From the NCBI GenBank assembly GCA_030653405.1, contig JAURZO010000194.1, forward strand, positions 1 through 11,960: a stretch of DNA of 11,960 nt. Reading direction: 5' to 3'. The DNA is from Zwartia sp. (GTDB lineage: Bacteria; Pseudomonadota; Gammaproteobacteria; Burkholderiales; Burkholderiaceae_B). Of the stretch, positions 1-6,306 are shown piece after piece. Position 1 is the stretch's first letter; every line of letters begins with the position of its first letter. A program made the translations under genes and the position numbers. The notes beneath the pieces were generated by a model. That model saw only the letters and a list, made by a program, of their open reading frames with translations, made no database searches and was not told the origin of the DNA.

Positions 1-2
1 GC

Positions 3-1394
3 TTAGCTCGCAATCGGTATGGAAAACTGAAAGCTGGCTCCACCACCTTCCAGATTTCTGGCTGAGAGTTCACCATGATGATTGGAGATGATGGTTTTTG
101 ATAACCAAAGGCCGATACCTGTCCCACCCTCTGATTTGCTGACAAACAGGTTCCAGATGTTTGGCAAGATGGTCGGATCGATCCCGGGACCATTGTCCTT
201 GACTTCAGTATGAATGAAACCGTCTTGTTCTGTGACGGAGATGGAGACGAGCCGAGGGCTATCCTGCCCGGATAAAGCCTTGATGGCATTCGAAATCAAG
301 TTTGTGATGACTGTCTCCAACTGAACGGGATCACCCGAGACTTCGGTATGTGACAAGTAGGATTTTTTAATGATGACGTGTGTGACCTCGGTTCTGTGAG
401 CCAACCTATTGACGGAGCTCTCGATCAGTTCTGGAATTGAAGTGCGGCCGAACAGCGATCGATCTGGGGTGTAGATTGCCTCTAGCTTTTTCATGACATC
501 TACGCTGCGTTTACTCTCCTTCTCAATGAGTGAGGTGAACTCCAAGAGCGAACTGTCTGGTTGTTCGTCGGAAAGCGCGGCATGAAGTGCCGTGGAGCCA
601 AGAAGCATTGTTGCAAGAGGCTGGCGAAGCTCATGCATGATGGAGGCGGAGATGATACTCGCGTTCTGACTGCGGTTGACCATCGTGGCGGCGCGAAGCA
701 GTTGGTCTTTTTCACAGATCACGTCGCGAAGTAATTCTGTTTGATCGGTTGACTTTTCAAGTTGAAAGGCGAGGATGCTCAAATAGGTCACAACGTTGGT
801 TGTGGTCCATATCCATCGGAGCTCGTTCATCCAAGACTCTTCGGTGAACCAGTTCATTGTTTGAGCTTCTGGTTGGGCAAAGGGAATCACTGCTCTTAAA
901 AAAGTGCAGACTGCCTCAATGACAAAAGTCAGAGTCAATAAGGCCAGCTGAGGAGATTTTGTCTTGCGAAAAAGTTGACTGGATGACCATGCCAGATATG
1001 TAGTGAGTACACACATGACGCTGTGTACAACAAGCGAACGGTAAGCATAGGAGGGATTAAAGGCGCGAATCAGTTCGAGAATTGGGAGGTAACTGATCGC
1101 AAAGAGTATAAAAACTAACGGGATTTTTTCTTGACCGCTTTTCCAATATCTGAGTTGTAAGATCAACGCCAGATAAGAGCACAGAAGGGCGATATTGCCC
1201 AGCGCAAGAAAGGCTCTGTTGGTGAATGGACTCACCCCAAAAGAAAAGCAGGAAAGTCCCAGCAACATCATGCCGCCTAACCAGAAGGACTCAGCTTTCT
1301 TCCATCCGTATTTTTGATTGAAAAAAAACGTGTTGACGGAGGAAAAGACCAGGATGGCAGCTAGGCCAAAAAAGTGAAGCTGATCGCCACTCAT
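3..1394 (-). CDS. Membrane sensor histidine kinase, seven-TM input, HELRQPL type
   Basis: Inner-membrane sensor kinase of 463 aa that should autophosphorylate and pass phosphate to the adjacent response regulator. Residues 1-215 are strongly hydrophobic with about seven membrane segments (near 8-26, 38-55, 62-82, 92-110, 119-137, 148-170, 195-213), followed by a short linker likely to be helical. The kinase core is complete: H-box HELRQPL with phospho-acceptor H254, N-box N365/N369 (NLISNA), G1 box DNGPG at 400-404 and G2 box GGTGIGLWLS at 423-432. HELxQPL H-boxes are typical of FixL-like kinases paired with FixJ/NarL-type regulators, which matches the neighbour. No PAS, GAF or large periplasmic domain is seen, so the signal is presumably sensed in or near the membrane; its nature is unknown. 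It starts 4 nt after the regulator's stop without a clear Shine-Dalgarno sequence, suggesting translational coupling. The TAA stop lies just inside the window, so the gene is complete. Confidence 0.93.
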   Translation of the reverse strand: MSGDQLHFFGLAAILVFSSVNTFFFNQKYGWKKAESFWLGGMMLLGLSCFSFGVSPFTNRAFLALGNIALLCSYLALILQLRYWKSGQEKIPLVFILFAISYLPILELIRAFNPSYAYRSLVVHSVMCVLTTYLAWSSSQLFRKTKSPQLALLTLTFVIEAVCTFLRAVIPFAQPEAQTMNWFTEESWMNELRWIWTTTNVVTYLSILAFQLEKSTDQTELLRDVICEKDQLLRAATMVNRSQNASIISASIMHELRQPLATMLLGSTALHAALSDEQPDSSLLEFTSLIEKESKRSVDVMKKLEAIYTPDRSLFGRTSIPELIESSVNRLAHRTEVTHVIIKKSYLSHTEVSGDPVQLETVITNLISNAIKALSGQDSPRLVSISVTEQDGFIHTEVKDNGPGIDPTILPNIWNLFVSKSEGGTGIGLWLSKTIISNHHGELSARNLEGGGASFQFSIPIAS

Positions 1395-1398
1395 GAGG

Positions 1399-2031
1399 TC
1401 AGTTTTTTTGATTTATGACCAAAAGTGCGGCTTCAGTGATCGTGCTTGCACCTGTTTTATGAATGATGTTTGATCGATGCATTTTGATTGTTCTGACGGT
1501 TAAACCTAGCGCCTCGGCGATCTCCTCGTTGCGCCAGCCTTTTGAGACATAATCAAGTACTAATAATTCTTTGGTTGAGAGTCTGAACACGTTTGGTTTG
1601 TCTGAGCCCGCTTGTGAGGCCGTCGCTTTTTTGATGGCCTCGATGAGGGCTGATTCATCAAACGGCTTAAGCAGAAAATCTATCGCTCCACTTTTGAGTC
1701 CTGTGATCGCCTCGCTGATGTGGCTATTGCCGGACATAAAGATGATGGGAAGGTTTATTTTTTGCTCTTCAAGCCGACTTTGCACTTCAAGTCCGCTCAT
1801 CCCTGGTAGGCGCATGTCAAGTAACAGGCAGGCATTTTCTAAGTTTAATTTTGGCAGTGCTTCAAAAAAGCATTCGGAAGATCCAAACTCGATCGGAGTA
1901 ACGCCATTTGTTTTGAGTGCTTGTGTCAGCATCCAGCGCAGGGAGCTGTCATCCTCAATGATGAATGCCGTAATGTTGCATGCTCTTGACTTTGATTCCG
2001 GAGCGAGTCGTTTTGGCGCGAGAGCGGTCAT
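1399..2031 (-). CDS. Two-component response regulator, FixJ-type (receiver + LuxR HTH)
   Basis: Transcriptional response regulator, cognate to the kinase gene directly downstream. From the ATG at 2031 it is 210 aa, close to the roughly 205 aa usual for FixJ-type proteins. The receiver domain (about 22-140) has the acidic pair in IIEDD (E26, D27, D28), phospho-acceptor D72 in LLLDMRLPGMSG, S100 in FMSGN and K122 in LLKPF. The LuxR-type helix-turn-helix (about 151-208) contains LSTKE...GWRNEEIAEALGLTVRTIKMHRSNI. The reading frame continues upstream to a TTG at 2110-2112, adding 27 residues that match no domain. I chose ATG because the longer form would leave an unusual 48-residue tail before the receiver, but the TTG has a weak GGCGAG at suitable distance and cannot be excluded. 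Targets are unknown; the lux-box-like dyad upstream makes autoregulation plausible. Confidence 0.9.
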   Translation of the reverse strand: MTALAPKRLAPESKSRACNITAFIIEDDSSLRWMLTQALKTNGVTPIEFGSSECFFEALPKLNLENACLLLDMRLPGMSGLEVQSRLEEQKINLPIIFMSGNSHISEAITGLKSGAIDFLLKPFDESALIEAIKKATASQAGSDKPNVFRLSTKELLVLDYVSKGWRNEEIAEALGLTVRTIKMHRSNIIHKTGASTITEAALLVINQKN

Positions 2032-2134
2032 GGGCAAAGATTGATCAATCCAGTTGAAATGAGCACGCCCTTCGCGTGCGGCCTGATCTGCAATCGTTGA
2101 ACAACAACTCAATCATGCTCGCCAGTTGGAGTGG

Positions 2135-2182
2135 ATTGTAGGAAATACTGACCTGCGGTACATGTACTTTAGTACATGTCAA
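2135..2182 (-). promoter_or_regulatory. Candidate promoter of the two-component operon
   Basis: Read on the minus strand, TACAAT (2135-2140) matches the sigma70 -10 consensus at 5 of 6 positions, giving a start near 2128. The hexamer 17 nt further upstream (ATGTAC, 2158-2163) is a poor -35 and lies inside the 20-bp dyad at 2160-2179, the arrangement expected when an activator bound over the -35 replaces its function. A perfect TTGACA also occurs at 2177-2182, but no acceptable -10 lies 16-18 nt from it. This is prediction only. Confidence 0.4.
2160..2179. promoter_or_regulatory. Perfect 20-bp dyad, lux-box-like operator candidate
   Basis: ACATGTACTTTAGTACATGT consists of 9-bp perfect inverted arms around a TT centre. 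It matches 14 of 20 positions of the Vibrio fischeri lux box (ACCTGTAGGATCGTACAGGT). The adjacent regulator has a LuxR-type DNA-binding domain, and the dyad sits upstream of its gene, centred about 41.5 bp from the predicted start. No U-tract follows it, so it is not a standard terminator of the iclR gene. Binding by the local regulator is inferred. Confidence 0.5.
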
Positions 2183-2243
2183 GCAGATATTGGTTCCCAA
2201 ATAGGGTAGGTATTTTCCCTGAAAATTGTCCTCCACCGTCCGA

Positions 2244-3068
2244 TCAGTTCGGCATAATCGCTGCAAAGTCTTGCATGGAGCGTCTGAGTGCCGGGTCGAA
2301 CGGACTAATTTTTGGCGTGATGATGTCGACCTCACGACGCAGGAGCTGCAAAATAATTGGAATGCGCTCCTCTGTCACTCGGCTCGCGATCGAGCCGATG
2401 CTGATGGCGGCATAGGCGCGTCCGGTTTGGTCACGAAGAGGTACTGCAACACCAGCCATGCCTTCGAGTAGGCCGGACGATTTGTGAGCGTAGCCAAGCT
2501 GACGGATTCGTTCCACTTCTAATCTGATGTACACCTCGTCAAACCTGCTGACCTCTTTAATGCGGGGGAGGTTGTTGCGGATGACCTCATCTCGTTCTTC
2601 TTCTGGCAAAAAAGACAAGATCGACAAACTGCCTTGCCCAATCCCGATTGCGACTCTGCCACCGATATCGCCTGTAAACGATCGGATCGGTACAGGTCCT
2701 TCGGCACGATCGAGGCAAACGGCATCAAAGCCGTTTCTGACTAAGAGAAAAACGGTGTCACCCAGGCTCGCGCACAGGCGAATCAGGGAGGGGCGACATA
2801 CGTCACGCAGATTCATGGGGTTGCCGGCGCGAGCAGCCATCGAGAAAAAATCGATGCTGAGGCGATAGCGCTTAGATTTAGTGTCTTGCTCGATGACGTG
2901 TTGATCGATCAAAGACTGCAGGGTTCTGTGAACAGTGCCCTGAGTCAGTCCAATTGTTTTGGAAATTTCAGTGACGCGAAGGCCATCCGCTGGGGAGTCG
3001 GCCAGCAAACGAATGATCGCAAAGGCTCTCTCGAGTACGCCGGTGCCGAGGGGTTGGTTCGATGTCAT
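2244..3068 (-). CDS. IclR-family transcriptional regulator
   Basis: Cytoplasmic DNA-binding regulator of 274 aa, the normal IclR length. The N-terminal winged helix-turn-helix (about 9-70) begins VLERAFAIIRLLAD and includes the recognition region LRVTEISKTIGLTQGTVHRTLQ. The C-terminal ligand-binding domain (about 85-250) carries typical IclR segments such as the GDTVFLLVRNG strand, PIRSFTGDIGGRVAIGIGQG and the LEGMAGVAVPLRD...AAISIGS core. IclR proteins usually control a neighbouring catabolic operon, as repressor or activator, in response to a small-molecule substrate or intermediate. Here the gene is divergent from the transporter/dehydrogenase operon across 161 bp, so that operon is the obvious target (inference). 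The ATG at 3066-3068 lacks a clear Shine-Dalgarno sequence, but places the HTH at the usual distance from the N-terminus. No convincing terminator was found between its stop and the downstream response regulator, so read-through into that gene is possible. Confidence 0.93.
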   Translation of the reverse strand: MTSNQPLGTGVLERAFAIIRLLADSPADGLRVTEISKTIGLTQGTVHRTLQSLIDQHVIEQDTKSKRYRLSIDFFSMAARAGNPMNLRDVCRPSLIRLCASLGDTVFLLVRNGFDAVCLDRAEGPVPIRSFTGDIGGRVAIGIGQGSLSILSFLPEEERDEVIRNNLPRIKEVSRFDEVYIRLEVERIRQLGYAHKSSGLLEGMAGVAVPLRDQTGRAYAAISIGSIASRVTEERIPIILQLLRREVDIITPKISPFDPALRRSMQDFAAIMPN

Positions 3069-3089
3069 GTTTAAGTGAAATATATTGTC

Positions 3090-3128
3090 TGATTTATTAA
3101 TAATTATTTTATTAAACAGAATAAATCA
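3090..3128. repeat. Inverted repeat, 9-bp arms, in the divergent promoter region
   Basis: TGATTTATT (3090-3098) and AATAAATCA (3120-3128) are perfect inverted arms separated by 21 nt. They flank a second, inner inverted repeat and overlap a third. The region lies 22-60 bp upstream of the iclR start and about 100-140 bp upstream of the ABC operon start, so it could be an IclR operator. The DNA is very AT-rich, so chance repeats are more likely here than elsewhere. Confidence 0.35.
3097..3115. repeat. Inverted repeat, 7-bp arms with 5-nt spacer
   Basis: TTAATAA (3097-3103) and TTATTAA (3109-3115) are perfect inverted arms around TTATT. This compact 19-bp dyad has a size suitable for a dimeric winged-helix protein such as IclR. 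It is composed only of A and T, which weakens the case. Confidence 0.3.
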
Positions 3129-3148
3129 AAAATATCTTCCGTTTAATA
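3110..3148. repeat. Inverted repeat, 8-bp arms, in the divergent promoter region
   Basis: TATTAAAC (3110-3117) and GTTTAATA (3141-3148) are perfect inverted arms separated by 23 nt. The left arm overlaps the inner dyad at 3097-3115. Its right arm lies about 20 bp upstream of the predicted -35 box of the ABC operon, a reasonable place for an activator half-site. AT-rich context lowers confidence. Confidence 0.3.
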
Positions 3149-3168
3149 GAAATATGAAGAATTTTGCA

Positions 3169-3197
3169 TTGACGCATCTTACGGATGTATTCATGAT
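3169..3197 (+). promoter_or_regulatory. Candidate sigma70 promoter of the transporter/dehydrogenase operon
   Basis: TTGACG (3169-3174, 5 of 6 consensus) is followed after exactly 17 nt by CATGAT (3192-3197, 4 of 6). The predicted start is near 3204, about 26 nt before the first ATG of the operon. It is the best-scoring hexamer pair I could find by eye in this interval. Confidence 0.5.
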
Positions 3198-3203
3198 TCC
3201 ACT

Positions 3204-3218
3204 CAAGAAACATTCTTG
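3204..3218. promoter_or_regulatory. 15-bp inverted repeat at the predicted transcription start
   Basis: CAAGAA-ACA-TTCTTG has 6-bp perfect arms and a 3-nt centre. It covers roughly +1 to +15 of the predicted transcript and ends 11 nt before the ATG of the ABC ATPase gene. In this position a bound repressor would block transcription, or the RNA hairpin could limit ribosome access. The repeat is directly visible; the role is inferred. Confidence 0.35.
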
Positions 3219-3229
3219 CAGTTAGGCTT

Positions 3230-4324
3230 ATGTCTGACTGCCAACCTGTTGGGAGCAGTGGAGTGTCTTTTCTGTCACTTCGGGGTGTCACAAAGTTCTA
3301 CGACCAGACCTGTGTCGTATCGGATTTCAATCTTGATGTCCAAAAGGGTGAGTTTGTGTCGTTGCTCGGGCCCTCGGGCTGCGGCAAGACCACCACTCTT
3401 CAGATGATCGCAGGGTTTGTGGATGTCACAGCGGGTGAGATTCGGCTTGATGGCGCAGACATTACCCATGCCAAGCCCAACACACGGGGCCTGGGGATCG
3501 TGTTTCAGAGTTACGCCCTTTTTCCTCATATGACCGTGCAGGCCAATGTCAGTTTTGGTCTTGAGATGCGACGAGTACCAAAGCAGGAGCGCGATCAGCG
3601 TGTCAAAGCGATGCTGGACATGGTGCATCTGTCTTCGTTCTCAGACCGTTTTCCGAGAGAGTTGTCTGGCGGGCAACGCCAACGCGTGGCCTTGGCGCGT
3701 GCGCTTGTCATCGAGCCGCCGGTCTTGTTGCTCGATGAGCCCTTGTCAAACCTGGATGCCAAGCTGCGCGAAGAAATGCAGTTTGAGTTGCGCAAGATTC
3801 AAAAAACACTTGGTACGACAACGATCATGGTCACGCATGACCAGAGTGAGGCGATGTCGATCAGTGATCGGGTTGTGGTCATGGAGGCTGGCAATATCAC
3901 CCAGATTGATTCACCTTATGCCTTGTATGAAAAGCCACAGACAGCGTTCATATCGACCTTTGTGGGTAAGGCGAATTTGTTGCAGGGGCGAGTCAAGCGG
4001 CAGGGCAACGAGTGTATGGTCAACTTTGGCGCGCTTCGCCTGCCCGCGCAGCTGACGGAGGTCGAATCAAACGACAGCGTGATCCTCAGTTTGCGTCCTG
4101 AAAAAATTAGTCTGGTCGAAGTGGGTCAGGGATACCTGACAGGAAAAGTTACTCAGGTGTTTTTTCTCGGTGATCGTTGGCTATTTCATCTCGATACGCC
4201 TCTCGGAGAGGTGATCGTTGCTGGCACGAATATTGGCGTGAATGAAGTCAAAGAAGGTAAGGCCTTTGATCTGACTTGGCCCACCCAGGCCATGCAGCAA
4301 CTCAAAGAGCGGTCGGTGAGCTGA
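3230..4324 (+). CDS. ABC transporter ATP-binding protein, polyamine/amino-acid type (PotA-like)
   Basis: Cytoplasmic ATPase that powers the importer formed with the two following permeases. In 364 aa it has every expected motif: Walker A GPSGCGKTT (47-55), Q-loop Q93, signature LSGGQ (145-149), Walker B VLLLDE (165-170), D-loop SNLD (173-176) and H-loop H203. The C-terminal part (about 245-355) is the TOBE-like extension found in PotA/FbpC/UgpC-type ATPases, including LRPEKISL. Length and architecture fit the spermidine/putrescine-iron-thiamine class. As first gene of the operon it sits 1 nt before the first permease. Start choice is open: ATG 3230 has only a weak AGG close by, while an in-frame GTG at 3263-3265 has a GGGAG about 8 nt upstream and would remove 11 residues that precede the conserved domain. 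The substrate cannot be read from the ATPase itself. Confidence 0.93.
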   Translation: MSDCQPVGSSGVSFLSLRGVTKFYDQTCVVSDFNLDVQKGEFVSLLGPSGCGKTTTLQMIAGFVDVTAGEIRLDGADITHAKPNTRGLGIVFQSYALFPHMTVQANVSFGLEMRRVPKQERDQRVKAMLDMVHLSSFSDRFPRELSGGQRQRVALARALVIEPPVLLLDEPLSNLDAKLREEMQFELRKIQKTLGTTTIMVTHDQSEAMSISDRVVVMEAGNITQIDSPYALYEKPQTAFISTFVGKANLLQGRVKRQGNECMVNFGALRLPAQLTEVESNDSVILSLRPEKISLVEVGQGYLTGKVTQVFFLGDRWLFHLDTPLGEVIVAGTNIGVNEVKEGKAFDLTWPTQAMQQLKERSVS

Positions 4325-4325
4325 C

Positions 4326-5180
4326 ATGAGTTTCCATAAGCCATCCGCACCATGGTTGCTCAGTACGCCGGCACTACTTATTTTTGTGATGATGTTGTTG
4401 GTGCCGCTAGGTTTGACCTTCATCCTGTCTTTCAATGCCTTTGATCACGCAACTGGGATCAAAAACGAATACTCGTTTGAACACTACGTGCATGTGTTGA
4501 CCGATGAATACTATTACGGCATTTTTTGGCGCACGCTCTGGATTTCGTTGGTCACGACAGCGATCTGCTTGTTGATCGGCGCGCCTCAGGCTTACATTCT
4601 GAGCAGAATGAAAAGTCCTTGGAAATCAATCTTTCTGCTCATCATTCTTGCGCCCTTGCTGGTTTCGGTTGTGGTGCGCGCCTTTGGTTGGAGCATCTTG
4701 CTCGGGCCACAAGGTTTGGTCAACGTCATGACCAACATGCTTGGAATGGGCTCTTTCAAAATTCTTTATACAGAGACGGCGATCATTATTGCGCTGGTGC
4801 ACATCATGATGCCCTTCATGGTGATCCCGATATGGACCTCTCTGCAAAAGCTTGATCCCGCGGTGCAGGATGCGGCGCTTTCATTGTCTGCCTCGCCATT
4901 TACGACGTTGCGCCGCGTGATATTTCCTCAGGAGTTGCCTGGCATGCTTTCTGGCAGTTTGATTGTGTTTGGTTTGAGCGCGAGCTCCTTCGCCATACCT
5001 GGGTTGCTCGGCGGTCGGCGACTGAAAATGGCCGCGACAATTGTGTACGACGAATACTTGCACGAGTTGAACTGGCCATTAGGTGCCGCGATCGCCATCA
5101 TCTTACTCGTGGCCAATCTCGTCATCATGTTGTCCTATAACCGCGTGATTGAGCGCCGTTACCGCAAGGCTTTGGGATAA
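4326..5180 (+). CDS. ABC transporter permease 1 (PotB-like)
   Basis: Inner-membrane channel subunit, 284 aa, with about six transmembrane segments (near 13-36, 70-92, 101-122, 150-172, 205-227, 250-272). The cytoplasmic EAA coupling loop for the ATPase is visible at about 180-206 (VQDAALSLSAS...FPQELPG), a degenerate form of EAA-G-I-LP in which the usual G is S. The periplasmic stretch after the first helix and the overall length fit PotB/PotH-type permeases of polyamine-class importers. The ATG follows the ATPase stop after a single base and the next permease begins 2 nt after its stop, so all three are translationally coupled. It should pair as a heterodimer with permease 2. Confidence 0.92.
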   Translation: MSFHKPSAPWLLSTPALLIFVMMLLVPLGLTFILSFNAFDHATGIKNEYSFEHYVHVLTDEYYYGIFWRTLWISLVTTAICLLIGAPQAYILSRMKSPWKSIFLLIILAPLLVSVVVRAFGWSILLGPQGLVNVMTNMLGMGSFKILYTETAIIIALVHIMMPFMVIPIWTSLQKLDPAVQDAALSLSASPFTTLRRVIFPQELPGMLSGSLIVFGLSASSFAIPGLLGGRRLKMAATIVYDEYLHELNWPLGAAIAIILLVANLVIMLSYNRVIERRYRKALG

Positions 5181-5182
5181 CC

Positions 5183-5977
5183 ATGAGAAAAAACGGACTC
5201 ATCTCACTGATATTTAGCGCTGTGGTGATTTTGTTCATGCTGGCGCCATTACTAATCGTCTGCTTAGTTGCATTTACGCCGACCAACACACTTGCGATCC
5301 CGACGGATAGTTTTTCGTTACGCTGGTTCGAAGCGGTATTCAGGCATAGTGATTTGATGACTTCCTTTTGGAACAGCCTTTGGTTGGGTCTGTGTTCCGC
5401 CAGTATCGCCACGGCAATATCCATCCCCGCAGGTCTGGCGCTCACGCGCTATGAGTTCAAGGCGAGGGGTTGGCTCAATGGTCTGTTTTTGTCACCGTTG
5501 ATCATTCCCCATCTCGTGCTTGGAGTCGCTTTGCTGCGGATGTTTTCCTTGATCGACGCGCGCGGCAGCTTCGCATGGCTCACCATGGCGCACGTCATCA
5601 TCATTATTCCTTACTCGCTGCGTTTGGTGATCGCAGCATCCGTGGGTACAGACCGAAGCTGCGAGCAGGCCGCCCTCTCACTTGGTGCGAGTCGCTTGAC
5701 GGTTTTTCGCCGAGTGACAGTACCGATGTTGCTGCCGGGCATTACCGGTGGATGGTTGCTGGCATTCATCAGCAGTTTCGACGAAGTGACGATGTCGATA
5801 TTTGTGACAGCGCCATCGACAGTGACCTTGCCGGTACGCATGTACATGTATGCCACCGAATCGATTGATCCGTTGATGGCCGCAGCCTCCGCACTGATGG
5901 TGTTGTTTACTGCGGTTGTGATGCTGTTGCTAGATCGACTTTATGGCTTGGATAAAGTGTTGGTAGGTGGAAAATGA
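5183..5977 (+). CDS. ABC transporter permease 2 (PotC-like)
   Basis: Second inner-membrane channel subunit, 264 aa, with about six hydrophobic segments. The EAA loop is clear at 160-186 (CEQAALSLGAS...VPMLLPGITGG) and better conserved than in permease 1. The periplasmic segment after the first helix (FTPTNTLAIP...FSLRWFE) is characteristic of PotC/PotI-type permeases. It forms the translocation pore with permease 1 and binds the PotA-like ATPase through the EAA loop. Its stop overlaps the start of the (2Fe-2S) protein gene by 4 nt (ATGA), tying transport directly to the oxidoreductase genes in one operon and implying that the imported compound is the dehydrogenase substrate. Confidence 0.92.
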   Translation: MRKNGLISLIFSAVVILFMLAPLLIVCLVAFTPTNTLAIPTDSFSLRWFEAVFRHSDLMTSFWNSLWLGLCSASIATAISIPAGLALTRYEFKARGWLNGLFLSPLIIPHLVLGVALLRMFSLIDARGSFAWLTMAHVIIIIPYSLRLVIAASVGTDRSCEQAALSLGASRLTVFRRVTVPMLLPGITGGWLLAFISSFDEVTMSIFVTAPSTVTLPVRMYMYATESIDPLMAAASALMVLFTAVVMLLLDRLYGLDKVLVGGK

Positions 5978-6306
5978 ATAAGCGTTCCGAGTCACAACAA
6001 GGCGATCGACCTCAGTTTCGCAGGCTTCAGGAAACAGGTCGCCCGGTGATTAATTTTTTTATCGATGGTCAGCCCAGTCAGGCACTGCTCGGTGATACCG
6101 TGCTGACGGCTCTGTTGATGAATCAGAGCTTTGTTCGGCATACCGAGTTTTCTGGTCAAAAAAGAGCTGGTTTCTGTTTGATGGGAGCGTGCCAAGACTG
6201 TTGGATACGACTCGATTCGGGTGAGCGCTTGCGGGCATGTTCAACCATGATCGAACGCGATATGCGACTTGTCACGGCATTGGGTGAGGGTCAGCAACAT
6301 GAATGA
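5974..6306 (+). CDS. (2Fe-2S)-binding small subunit of FAD dehydrogenase (HcnA-like)
   Basis: Small ferredoxin-like protein, 110 aa, with cysteines at C68, C73, C76 and C89 (C-x4-C-x2-C-x12-C within FCLMGACQDC...LRAC). This is the 2Fe-2S pattern of HcnA and of the small subunits of octopine/nopaline oxidases and hydroxyproline dehydrogenases. The segment INFFIDGQPSQALLGDTVLTALL (about 26-48) is the beta-grasp start that precedes the cluster loop in this family. The protein should pass electrons between the flavin subunits encoded next door and a membrane acceptor. It overlaps permease 2 by 4 nt and the next gene by 8 nt. No signal peptide is seen, so it is cytoplasmic. Gene order small-FeS, FAD/NAD-type, DAO-type is the same as hcnABC, but HCN synthesis is not indicated by the surrounding genes. 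Confidence 0.88.
   Translation: MNKRSESQQGDRPQFRRLQETGRPVINFFIDGQPSQALLGDTVLTALLMNQSFVRHTEFSGQKRAGFCLMGACQDCWIRLDSGERLRACSTMIERDMRLVTALGEGQQHE

Noticed and set aside
2045..2335. Open frame on the minus strand across the iclR end and the regulator leader
   Set aside because: It overlaps the iclR coding sequence in another frame, matches no family, and crosses the dyad/promoter region; regarded as a shadow frame.
3175..3188. CATC-TTACG-GATG short inverted repeat between the predicted -35 and -10 boxes
   Set aside because: Only 4-bp arms, which are expected often by chance; not listed as an operator.
5835..5851. GTACATGT resembling a half of the lux-box-like dyad at 2160-2179
   Set aside because: It lies inside the permease 2 coding region where it encodes alternating Met and Tyr, has no second arm of the same dyad, and is far from any promoter.
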